Positions 1 through 10,038 of a stretch of DNA of 64,000 nucleotides are shown piece by piece (within the stretch, counting starts at the first letter, position 1; every line of letters starts with the position of its first letter). The notes beneath the pieces were generated by a model, which did not search any database, was not told the origin of the DNA, and saw only the letters and a program-made list of their open reading frames with translations. Origin of the DNA: Anaeramoeba flamelloides (Eukaryota > Metamonada > Anaeramoebidae). The stretch spans positions 8,826,501 through 8,890,500 of the forward strand of contig JANTQA010000012.1 in NCBI GenBank assembly GCA_027625915.1, read 5' to 3'. A program made the translations under genes and the position numbers.

Positions 1-860
1 AAACGGTTGTTAATTTTTTTGTAAGAACATCTAATTTGAAAGTATTTAGTTTCTGGAGACATGTAGTTTGAAACATAACACTTTTCTAGTGAATTTATAA
101 ATCAATCTCAGTTATTAAACTAATTTTTTGACATTTTAAATTATTTAATTCAAAACTTTTCCCTTTTGAACTATCACTTTTATGAACGAAAATCAATTTC
201 AAGCTTCATAATTACTAAAAAAAAAATTTCTCTTTTAATTATTTTTCGGATTTTTGCAAAAATTTGATCTTTAAAACTGATACCCAAGTAATTATCTCTA
301 CTCTCAAAATATCATATGTTCTTTAATTTCCTTTTTTTTTCATTTTTTTATTTTCTATAAAAATAGTAATAAATGTTTTTTTCTTAGTATGTTTCAAAAT
401 ACCAGGGTGGTGATATTCTTCCAACGATCAATATTTTAAAGATTTATTTACTACTTTCAAAACAAAATTTTTTTCCTTTTGATAAAGCTAATTGTAACAA
501 TCAATATATTGACAAGATTTCGGAAATAATTGGTCAAAAAAATCTATTGGTTAATTATTTAATTTTTTTAGCTATTAATCAACATTTCACAATAAATTTA
601 ACAAAGATATTTTTCAACTTTGGAGTCTAAATACTGATACTTCAACCTTAAAATTTGAGGAAAAATGCCGATTTTTTTCTAAAATTTTTTGGTTTTTTTT
701 ACTATAAAGGATCATTTTTAATTGATGAGATCAATAAATATTACTTCTTTACTAATTGATTTTTTTAGATACATTTGAAGGATGATACTATATTTTAATT
801 TGACCCCAATAACAACACACTTTAATCTTAGGCTTCTTCTGAGTAGAAGTTAAACCCTTA
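1..860 (+). repeat. Partial or old copy of a 760-bp inverted-repeat element (family M3)
   Basis: From about 380 to 860 this stretch aligns by eye, same strand, with the element at 57002-57761. Shared blocks include TTGATAAAGCTA, ATTGATGAGATCAA and CCCAATAACAACA, and the right end resembles the other copy's right terminus. The left terminus is not recognisable and may be decayed or outside the window. No coding sequence is visible. Confidence 0.6.
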
Positions 861-2055
861 ATCAGAAAATAAAAGTAAATATAATAAAAAATCCAAATAA
901 AACTTGATCCATGATAATAATTAAGAAAAGTTTATAAAAATAAATATAATAACATTAATAACTAAAAGACTTGTTGTAATTTGAACTAGGATGAAAAAAT
1001 TATCAAATATATTTTTCTTGATTGGTAATATTTTGATATTAAACAAAAAGAAAATTTCACGGAACAGTTTTAAACCCCGGATCAGATAGAGTGAGTTATT
1101 TTCTATTATAATTAAGTTACTACATTTAAAAAAAATTAAAATTTGAAATTTAAAAAAAAATTCTTTTTATTGTTTTTTATGATGAATCTTTATTAGTAAG
1201 ATGAATTCTATAAGGAGGAAAAATAGCTTTGAAATTCGCTATTTCAACCTTTAAAAATGAAAATTTCAATATTAAAACACGTTTTCAAAGTTACACCCTC
1301 TCAATCTCACAATCCAAAAAAGTCAAGTTATATTGATAAAAATATCTTTGGAATTCCAATTTTTTTAAACAATTAATAATAAGTTCTTAAAAATCATAAA
1401 TAAAAAAAAACAACACCCTTCAACCCCCCTTTACAATATATTGTTTTGAAAATTTGAGGCCAACCAAACAACAAAAAAAGTTATCAAAAAAAAAAAAAAT
1501 TAAAAAATCCACAAATACCCCAAATTATATATGTAATAATTACAAAAAATATCTGATCAAGAAATAATTCAAATAATGATTTTTGAAAAAACGATTATTT
1601 TACTTTTTTTTGGATTTAATTTACAAAAATACAATAACTATAAAAAAATTAAACCCGAAAACGCGTGGTTATTTTAAAAGATCCACATCGATAATAATAT
1701 TTACAAATGTATACACGTAGATAAATAATTTTTTATATTTTTATTAAAATGGTTTACTATTTGTATACTTTGTATAAAAGTACAAGATTTCAAATCAAGA
1801 ATAACCCAAAAAAGGAAAAAAAAAATATATATTATGACAATTTTAATCCCTATTTATTGCTTTTTTTCAATTCAAATTTAACATTCTTTAAAAAAAAATT
1901 AGAGTATTCAAAAAAAAAAAAAGAAAAGAAAAAACTCAAACCAGACTTTTAAGAATATATTTTGAAAGTTTATTTCATTTTTTTAATAAAAAAAAATTAA
2001 AAATCCACCCCAGTGCTTTGTTTTTTTCTTACAAAAAAATATAAAGAGATATAAT
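861..2055. other. Non-coding AT-rich stretch
   Basis: I see no gene. The only open frame of any length (1749-1952) is a K/N/F-rich low-complexity translation typical of random AT-rich DNA. Poly-A and poly-T runs are frequent. Confidence 0.6.
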
Positions 2056-2248
2056 CAGTTCCACTTTTAAGGCACAAACATTCAACAAAATTTAAGGTAC
2101 AAGAAAAATCTCAAATTAAGGCCCAAAATTCAGATTCGAGTAAAAAACAATTGTAAAAAAAAATATTACAAATTGTGTAACTTAATTAGAGATTTTTTTG
2201 TGCCTTAAATTTCCTTGAAAGTTTGTGCCTTAAAAGTGAAAGTGACTG
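2056..2248. repeat. Foldback element with CAGT ends (family FB2)
   Basis: The two ends are reverse complements over about 60 bp. The left arm starts CAGTTCCACTTTTAAGGC; the right arm, read on the other strand, starts CAGTCACTTTCACTTTTAAG. Each arm holds two copies of a TTAAGGCACAAA-like motif. Only about 70 bp lie between the arms, so it can form one long hairpin. CAGT termini recall Tc1/mariner ends, but no coding sequence is present and no clear target duplication is seen. Confidence 0.75.
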
Positions 2249-2984
2249 TAATACAATAAAATACATAATTCTAAATATAAAACACCACATAAAAAATTAA
2301 ATGGTACAAATTGAAATGACTTTTTAAGAAAAATGAAACAAAGATCTATAAAATTTGTAATAACATTTTAGGATTTTTTTAAATTATTTAGTAATTTTTA
2401 TTTTTTAAATAGTTCAATCTTTTATAAGATACAAAAAAAAAAACAAAAGAACACCTAAATGATAATTACACTAATATCAAATCCCATCAATTTACACCAA
2501 TTAATGATCACACCTATTTATTTTTGCATTTTTTGTCAAAATCTAAACTACTAGAATAGTATTTTTCGATTTTAGAATTCTTAAAAAGGCAATTTTTGGG
2601 ATTACATCTCGACCAAAGGGAAAAATTAAAAAAAAATGATATACACACTTAAAATCCCTTTCACATTATTTTTGCTTTTTTTCGGTATGATCACCCTTTT
2701 TTATGTTGATCATTTGAATTAATAAAAAGTATCTTAATCCCACCACCACCATTTGGAATATTAATAATAGGTGTAATTTGTTTAAAAATTTATAAATAAA
2801 GAATAAAAATATAAAAGAGGATAAATACAAAAACAACTAAATTATTTCAGAAATATACAAAAAAAAAATTCAATTTCAAATTGGATTAAGGGTATAAATA
2901 GAAAATTGAATTGTACATTATTAATCAGTTTTTAATTCTATGAACAAAAAATTATTTATACTATTAAATATTTGGCCCAAGAAA

Positions 2985-3265
2985 GTTCTAAAAAAAAATT
3001 AGGATTGGAAAATATAATTGTTGAAAATTAACAATTTATAAGAAATTTAAAAAGCTATTTTTTTTTGTTAGAAATATTTTCTCTAAAATTGTCAATATTA
3101 TTTGAAAATACTTTTTAATTTTGATCTTTCATTTTAAGGATTTTAGTTTTAAATAATCGAGCTTTTAGAAACCAATACCATCTTTTATTACGGTTTTGTT
3201 GTCAGTTACTTTGCTCATTTAACATATAGAATATTATTTAGCAAAGAAATGTACCTTTTAAAAAC
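2985..3265 (+). repeat. Dispersed repeat fragment (family M5)
   Basis: Aligns with 13980-14240 (same strand) and with 32190-32350 (opposite strand). Shared landmarks are a TTGATC.TTCATTTT block and AGAAACCAATACCAT, followed by a TTTGTTGTCAGTTACTTTG-like block. It is non-coding and diverged. Confidence 0.55.
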
Positions 3266-3347
3266 AAAAACACATATAATGCAAGTCTCGATGAGTTATT
3301 TTAACTGTCGTTATTTGTACGAATTTGAGGAAATAAGTAATATATTT

Positions 3348-3405
3348 TTCTAGATAGGGTGATATTTATATCACCTAGAAAGAAAAATATTTTGCTTGTT
3401 TTTGA
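3348..3405. repeat. Perfect-core palindrome/hairpin
   Basis: Centred on GGTGATATTTATATCACC, flanked by complementary TTTTTCTAGATA and TAGAAAGAAAAA arms. The stem is about 25 bp. It lies in non-coding DNA and could be the core of a decayed foldback element. Confidence 0.6.
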
Positions 3406-3619
3406 AATAAATGAGTCTGATTACGTGAGTTATTGTATGTTGGGATGTGAAGATCTACAATTAAAAAAAATTAAAAACAATAAAAACATAATAAAAAGAT
3501 ATCTTTGTTTAGATCTGTTTATTTTTGGTTGATAATAAAAAAGAAAAAAGTAATTATGTACAAATTATGTACAAAAATAAAAAAAAAATTGGTTTTCCTA
3601 GTTTAATTTCAACTCTCTT

Positions 3620-3912
3620 TCTAGAATTTTTTCTTCTTTTATTTTCTTTTCTTTTTTTTTGTTTCTTTTCTTTCTTTTTTCTTATTTTGTTTTTCTTTTT
3701 TTGTTTTTCTTATTTTGTTTTTTTTTTTCTTTCTTCTTTTTCTTTTTCTTGAATTTGTTTCATTTTTCTTATTTTTTCTTTCTTATTTTGTTTATTTCTT
3801 TCTTCTTCTTCTTCTTTTATTTTTTTCTTACTTCCTTTTCTTCTTTTTCTTCTTCTTCTTCTTCTTCTTCTCCTATTTCTTCTTTTTCTTTTTCTTTTTT
3901 GTTTCCCTCTTT
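3620..3912. repeat. Polypyrimidine tract (T/C only, about 290 bp)
   Basis: The plus strand is almost purely T and C with (CTT)n and (TTTTTC)n runs and very few purines. Overlapping F/S-rich frames here are composition artefacts. On the minus strand the purine-rich translation (K/E runs) is also not linked to any recognisable domain. Confidence 0.8.
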
Positions 3913-3922
3913 CTTTTGATTA

Positions 3923-4455
3923 AACTAAACCCAAATTCAAAATTTTTAACACACCAAAATTCGATTTGTGAAAAAAACCTTATTTAATCAATTCCAGAAG
4001 ATTTATCAAATTAGAACCATTTACTAATTGAAATGTTAACACTTGTTTATAAATTACAATACTCACAAAACAATAAATAAATAATTATCAATACAAATAA
4101 ATCATGGTTGTGTGAAAAATTTTGGAGAGAGCAAAACAAAAAATGCATTAGTTAATACGTTTAAATTCTATTAGGAATATTGATCGATCAAAGGTTAGAT
4201 ACTACCAACTTAATTTTATTTGAGTTCTTCTATTTGGAACAACTCAAATTTAACCTAATATCAATGGTTGTAAAAAATTTTGATCCAACGAAGCAAATTA
4301 AGTAATTCAAACAATGAAATGAAAACAAAAACTAAAAGATGAAAAAATGATTTTCATATTTTACAAAAATCAAAATTATCTCCAATTTCAATGAAATTGT
4401 ATTATTTTGATTGTCTGGAATGTTTTAGCTTTGTTGAAAATTTTGTATTTTAGTT
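3923..4455 (+). mobile_element. 533-bp TIR element (family M2), non-autonomous
   Basis: Bounded by TA|AACTAAACC at the left and TTTTAGTT|TA at the right. The copy at 45028-45569 aligns along its whole length and a decayed inverted copy lies at 15126-15659. The terminal inverted repeat is about 30 bp. There is no open reading frame, so it is a MITE-type derivative. The TA flanks fit a target duplication as in Tc1/mariner-like elements. Confidence 0.8.
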
Positions 4456-4458
4456 TAG

Positions 4459-4897
4459 TTTGGGGATAATTGATAAAATTCCCACCAAACACAACAAATA
4501 GTGATTGTCTTACATTGCCAATATTTGGTAACATCTACTTCAATGGAAAAGGTGGGATATTAGAACTGGGTTTCAAACAAATTATTGGTTTACTTGAATC
4601 ATTCAATTTTTCTTACATTCAATGAATTTGGATTCTGATTATGAGTTTTATACCTTTTCAAAATTTCTTTGTCTTCTTCGTCAATTCAACTTTTTCTTTA
4701 TTTTGTTTTATCTTTTCTTACTCCTGTCCCTTTTCGGTTTCATTTTCATTTCACTCACCCTTTTCATTTCTTTCTTCATCATTTTCCGAAAATTGATCTA
4801 AAAGTATCATCATCTCATCATCCTGTTGGATGCATTCCTTAGTTTTAAACCATAGTTGTTCGGGTATTTGAAATTCAGTATGTCTCTTATTCACCAT
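4459..4897 (-). other. Possible small multi-exon gene or gene remnant
   Basis: This minus-strand patch is clearly less AT-rich than its surroundings and reads like protein. An ATG at 4897 opens 46 codons (MVNKRHTEFQIPEQLW...) ending at a strong donor, G|GTGAGT at 4759/4758. Further down a frame reading DEEDKEILKRYKTHNQ ends at another donor-like AAT|GTAAGA near 4618. I could not find an acceptor set that joins these pieces in frame. The region stops against the M2 element ending at 4455, so the gene may be truncated or decayed. I do not recognise the protein. Confidence 0.35.
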
Positions 4898-5796
4898 TAA
4901 TTTTAGTAAAAATAAAATAATATTTAAAAATAATAAAAAAATTCATTGTCTATTTTTTATTATTTTTAGATCTTTAAAGCGAGAAGAATTTTTGTATTCT
5001 TGAAAACTGTTTTAAAATAACGGACTCTTAACCAAAAAAGTTATTGTTTCTAAAATACAACATTTTTAAAAAGTTATTTTCTTTCTCCCTTTTAAACTCT
5101 CAAAATAGCAAACACTCATTAATAACAACATCTTTTGAATCCATTTTTTTACATAAAAAAAAAATAACTAGTTAAATAAGATCTAGAGAAAATTCACATT
5201 TCGTCTATTACCATGTCTCTTCCTTTATTGAGAATAAGACACCATTTCCAAAAACTCAACTAGTTATTTCTTAAAAAAAAACAAAAAAGATAAAAATTCA
5301 ATAATACTCTAAATCGGTAGAGTGTTATTTAACAAAGATACTTTTTCAAGAAATAATCAATATAAATATGTTTCGAAAAATGGTTATTTATTTTCATTTT
5401 TCTAGCTTAGGTTTCAAAAAAATAATAACAACATTATTTTAATTTGTTGATAAAAGAGTGTCTAAACCTTAACAAGAATAAAAGGAAGGTATTTGTTATA
5501 TATATAATTCATTTATGTCATGACTCCTTAAAATATATTTATTGAAAATAAATGTAAAAAGAAAAATGTGCATTTATTTGAGAATAATTATTCTTTTCGG
5601 TAAAGCCTTAAAAAGGGTTGGAATTTGCTGAACATAATAGGAGATTTGTTGAAATAAAAAATCTACTCCCTTATGAAAACAAAAAACGAGAGACAACCAT
5701 CCCTTAATTTTCAAATAGATAAATTATCAAATCATTTTTTAATCTTTTACAAGTTAACCTCACTCAATAGATATTTTTTTAAAATCAATTTTAGCA
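4898..5796. other. Upstream non-coding region of RPB6
   Basis: No gene is visible. The last bases before the RPB6 start read TTTTAGCA-ATG, which could be a 5'-UTR splice acceptor just before the start codon, but there is nothing to confirm it. Confidence 0.4.
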
Positions 5797-6423
5797 ATGA
5801 CGTACCAACAAGACGTTTTTGGAATGGAGCAAATTGATGAAGAAATCAGTACGGAATTAAAAGAAACGGGTAATGAGGATAGTGAAATTTTAACAGAAGA
5901 GGAATTTAAAAAGCAACAAGAGAAAAACACACAAGAAAAGAAAAAAAGAATCACAACAAGGTACATGACCAAATATGAAAAGGCACGTGTTTTGGGTACA
6001 AGAGCACTCCAAATAAGGTTTGTTTTTCATTCATCCCTTTGTTGAATTTTTTAACAGTTTCAAAATAACAAGAAATTGTTCTCTGGAAAGTTTCTTTTTT
6101 TAATGTTCGAGAAAAATGCTTTTCAAGATTACAGTCCACCAAAAAAACCTATATTCAAAAGTTGATCTTATTTCTCAATTTGTTATTTTCTATTTACTTT
6201 TCCTCAACAATAAAAAAAAAAAAAAAAAAAAACGTTAACAAAAATAATCTAACAAAGTATGAATAGCCCTATTATGGTTGAAATTGAAAATGAAACAGAT
6301 CCTTTCGAAATTGCTCTTAAGGAATTAAAGGCAGGGAAGATCCCATTAATTATTCGAAGGTATTTACCAGACGGTGGATATGAAGACGTTTCCGCTTCTG
6401 AGCTGATTGTTGACTTTCATTAA
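5797..6423 (+). CDS. RPB6: RNA polymerases I/II/III shared subunit RPB6 (RPABC2)
   Basis: Encodes the small subunit shared by nuclear RNA polymerases I, II and III (omega in bacteria), which clamps the largest subunit during assembly. There are two exons, 5797-6017 and 6258-6423, with a 240-bp intron 6018-6257 (donor AG|GTTTGT, acceptor ACAAAG|T). Splicing rebuilds a Ser codon and gives 128 residues, the usual eukaryotic length (about 127). The N-terminal 50 residues are acidic and variable, as in the family. The conserved part is plain to see: [20 protein letters not shown], then MNSPIMVE...[11 protein letters not shown], then [12 protein letters not shown] and ELIVDFH at the end. The intron acceptor lacks a pyrimidine tract; a CTAAC motif sits a few bases before it. 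Identification is secure; the first ATG gives the expected N-terminus. Confidence 0.96.
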
Positions 6424-7153
6424 AAATAGAACATAAAATAATGTTTTTTGTTTTTTTTTTTTATTTTTGATTGGTTACTTTTTGTTCTTGATGTTTGGGA
6501 TTTCCAAAACAAAATTTGGTTCTATTTTCAAAAAAAAAAAAAAAAGAACAATTTAAACCTTATTTGTGAAAAAATCTTGCCTCAGGGCGTAAAATATTAA
6601 AATCAAAATTAAAAGTAGGTGTAATATTTTTAATCTACTCAATACCCAAGGTAATTTCAGAAAACCCTTTACTACCAAATATCAAAGCAAATTTATTGGC
6701 AATTATTTTTGAATGGTACATAAATTTTTTTTTATTACAACCATTTTAAAAAATGATGGCTTAAAAGGTTTAAAATAAGAAAACTAATTCAAGTTCCAAA
6801 TACTTCCAATAGCTGTGCCTATTTTAGACCCCCTTTGAATTGGATGTCATAAATTTAGTTATTTCAGAATTCGCCCATTGCCAGATTAAATGACCCTTTC
6901 ATTTAACCCTTAACAATAGCAATAAAAGCTTTAAAACGTGTCAACTCAAACTGCTTAAATTAGCAAGTAAAACCGTTTGAGTTCGCTTTTGAAAACCTTT
7001 AGTACTCATTTTTTAAAACCCTGCTATAATTAATTTTATTTTATATATTGCTAATTTCAAATTAAAATGAATGTAATTTTATCTCCTAGGTCAACAAATA
7101 AGGAAGTTTATCTAAATTTACAAGAGTATCATACCAATTGATTTTATAAGTTA
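6424..7153. other. Non-coding stretch downstream of RPB6
   Basis: It holds the RPB6 3' region and ordinary AT-rich DNA with poly-A runs. I see no other feature. Confidence 0.5.
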
Positions 7154-7860
7154 TAAACTCTGTTTCAGTCAAAGTGGACCAACGTTTTTTTCAAATATCA
7201 ATTATTTTATATAATTGTCCTTTGAAGAACAAATAAGAAATAAACAGAATAACACACATCAAAGAATTGTTGATATATGTCTGAAAGAAAACTAATTAAT
7301 CAATAAATTTTCTTAAAAATTTCAAAACTCAAATTCTTGGGGTAATATTGAGAAAAACAACGATGTTCGTTTTTAAACTTCTACTGGTATTTGAATAATA
7401 AAAATGAAACATTTTTCACTTCATTTTCCATACTTTTTTTTTAGAAACCAAGCCCCCAAACGAAGTTTGTTGGTATTTGAGGTCTCTATTTGAAAAAGGA
7501 AATGAAAATGAAGTGAAAATTTTTCACATTTATTAAACAAATATCAAGATCAAAGATCGAATAGAATTGCAATAGAAATCAATAGGGTTTCTCAACAATC
7601 TTTACATGGTTTCAATGGCCTTAGAATAACACGTTTTTACCAAGTGACTATTGATCTTGCCATAAAAAATTTTTTTGCAAATGAATGAAGTTTTAAAAAA
7701 AAAAACAAAAATGTACAAAAATGTGAAAAAATGTAAAAAAAATATGATTTCAATTTTGAAAATTTCCAAAAGAAAATTTTTCTTCTAATATCTATGCAAA
7801 CCCTTTAGAGACATGTATTATACAATTACAACTGATCCCCTTTGACTGAAAAATAGTTTA
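7154..7860 (+). mobile_element. 707-bp TIR element, family M1 copy a
   Basis: Starts TAAACTCTGTTTCAGTCAAA and ends with its inverted counterpart TTTGACTGAAAAATAGTTTA. It is exactly the same length as copy e (61578-62284) and nearly identical along it. There is no open reading frame. If TA is the target duplication, the element proper is AACT...AGTT, like family M2. It contains a foldback insertion at 7385-7546 shared with copy e but absent from copies b and d. Confidence 0.9.
7385..7546. repeat. Foldback element FB1, nested in M1a
   Basis: Begins TGGTATTTGAATAATAAA and ends with the inverse TTTATTAAACAAATATCA. The arms are about 50 bp and include TTTTTCACTTCATTTTCC in both orientations. Relatives lie at 37306-37497, 50828-50991 and 61808-61969. 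Confidence 0.85.
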
Positions 7861-8183
7861 CTTTGTTTTTTTTTTTTAATAATTCTTCTTTTTTTAATAA
7901 TAATTACGAAAATATTCAGGGGAATTTGAATGAAAAAGTTTCATTAATTAATAGGAAAACGACATTAAACACATTATTTTTTCAATTTTGTCTCTTGTTT
8001 TTCTTTTTCAAGAGGATTAGATTTTCAAAAATAGACTAGATCTCAAAGACTATTAGAACCCAATCATGAAAAGTAAACTATTTATTTTCTGAATTATTTT
8101 GTTATGTAATTTATCCATTGGTAGAAAAAGAACTTTCTTTTAGGTTTGTTGATTACAATGAACCTAAACATACATTTTTTCTG

Positions 8184-8610
8184 ATAATTCAAGTTTAATA
8201 AACTTTGTTTCGGTCAAAGGGGTATCCAAAATAAAAGCATTTTTTTCAAATATCAAATAATTTTTTATAATTGACCTTTGAAGAACAAAAAAAAATTAAG
8301 AAGAATGATAAACATCAAAGAATAGTTTCCACCAATATAAAATAAAACGAGTAAATCAATAGCTTTTCTTAAAAAATCAAAAACACAAATTCTTAAAAGC
8401 CCCGATTGAGAAAAACAAGGAATGTTTATATTTGATCTTCAATTGAAGATCAAGTTAAAATCCCAATAGAAATAATTTATATTTTATACCAATCATTTTT
8501 ACCGTTTCAATAATATTAGAATAACATGATTTTTACTTTGTGATTATCGATTTTGTAATTAAAAAAAAAATTTGAAACTGAATTATGTATCAAACAAAAA
8601 TTGTAAAAAA
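8184..8610 (+). mobile_element. Family M1 copy b (old, right end lost)
   Basis: Opens AACTTTGTTTCGGTCAAAGG and tracks M1 internal sequence (TTGACCTTTGAAGAACAAA, ATTGAGAAAAACAAGG) but carries no FB1 insert. At the FB1 position it has a short palindromic TTGATCTTCAATTGAAGATC. The right inverted repeat is not recognisable. Confidence 0.65.
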
Positions 8611-8929
8611 ACAATTAAATTGCTATTTTGAAATTGTTCTTATAACATTACTTTAAAAAAGTGAAACACTCAAATTTTCGAAATAAAAATGAAGCCAAGG
8701 CGAAGATTATTTTTGAATTTTGATTACCACATGGATTTAATTTAGTTTTTTTTTCAGTTAGCATGGGCATTTTCACAAGGTGTTCATAAATTTATGAAAA
8801 GGTTGTTTATTTAGTTGAAGAAAATATAAATTCATAAAAGTCTCATAAAACCCTAAATATCTCATTTTTTTAACTTTTAAAATTCTAATAATGGATTTTC
8901 CATATTAATCACTTTTTTGTAAATTGAAA

Positions 8930-9497
8930 AAATAAACCCCATTTCACTCAAAGGGACCCAGCCAAAAATAGGAAAATCACTTTATTGTTAAGAATCAAGT
9001 AAACTTAGATTGTTTAGAAATACGAGTTATAACAAACTTGGTATTAAAGTCTATAATAATACAAGAAAAGCCTGAATAAATCATAAATTTTTAAAAAAAA
9101 AAAGGTTAAAAAAATTTTTGGGCCTCTTCCATTGGAAAGTCTTGTGCAAAATTTCTCAATTTCTTTAGGAAATTAAAATTGTTTACAATAATATTTTTTA
9201 CTTGTTAAATATGAATTTTAAAAGTTTATACAAAGCACCACTTTTCTTAATGTTAATTTGGATTTTCAACTATTTTTTTTTTTCAAATTTAATTTTTAAA
9301 AAATAAATAAAAAAGAAAGGAAAGATAAATAAAACGAAAAAAAAAACAAAATATTGGTAAAAAAAAAATATACAAAATGAGAAAAAGTGATTTTGATCTA
9401 AATGTGAAAATTTAATTTGAGAAGAATATGAATTAAATTCATAGAATATGTTCTATTTTTTCAATAAAACTGGGGCCCTTTGCTGAAAAAGAGTTTA
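8930..9497 (+). mobile_element. Family M1-related element, copy c
   Basis: The left end ATAAACCCCATTTCACTCAA and the right end CCCTTTGCTGAAAAAGAGTT are M1-type inverted termini about 565 bp apart. The interior is too diverged to align well by eye, so this may be a sister family sharing the ends. Confidence 0.55.
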
Positions 9498-10038
9498 AAT
9501 CACCTATTTTGATCTGTATTTTAAGAAAATAAAGCCAAGTCTGATTATATCTAATAAAAGTATTAAATAATTTTTGATTTTCAAACAAATCACTAGAAAA
9601 ATTTTCTTAATTTAATTTCGCTTATTGTTGTTCACTTTCGTAAAAAAAATTTTTAAACTTTTATACATTTAAAAAAAAAAAATATTAATCATTTGTTTGG
9701 AAAAATAATGTCTTTGTAGATTATTTATTTTGAAAAATACGAAATCCAAAATGAATAAATTTTGAAATAATTTTAATGATTAATAATATAATTATTTAAA
9801 AAATAAAACTAGCAAAATTTGAATTTCAATAAAATGTTAGGAGATAAAAAGAATGATGAATTAAATATTAATATCGATAAAAGGAATGTTCATAAAAATG
9901 AAGTTTAAACTTCGAGTTGAAGTTTTTAAAAAAAAAAAAAATAAAAATAATAAAAATAAAAATAAAAATAAAAATAAAAATAAAAATAAATTTCGTGTAT
10001 CAAGAAGATATAATTTGTATAAAATTTTTTTTTAATAT
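9498..10038. repeat. AT-rich spacer with (AAAAAT)n array
   Basis: No gene. At about 9940-9990 there is a hexanucleotide array of AAAAAT units. The rest is the presumed 3' flank of the SBDS gene. Confidence 0.6.

Noticed and set aside
3525-3987. F/S-rich open frames
   Set aside because: Artefacts of the polypyrimidine tract.
8736-8790. Possible extra M1 terminus (TTTAGTTTTTTTTTCAGTTA)
   Set aside because: Match too short and no partner end at a sensible distance.
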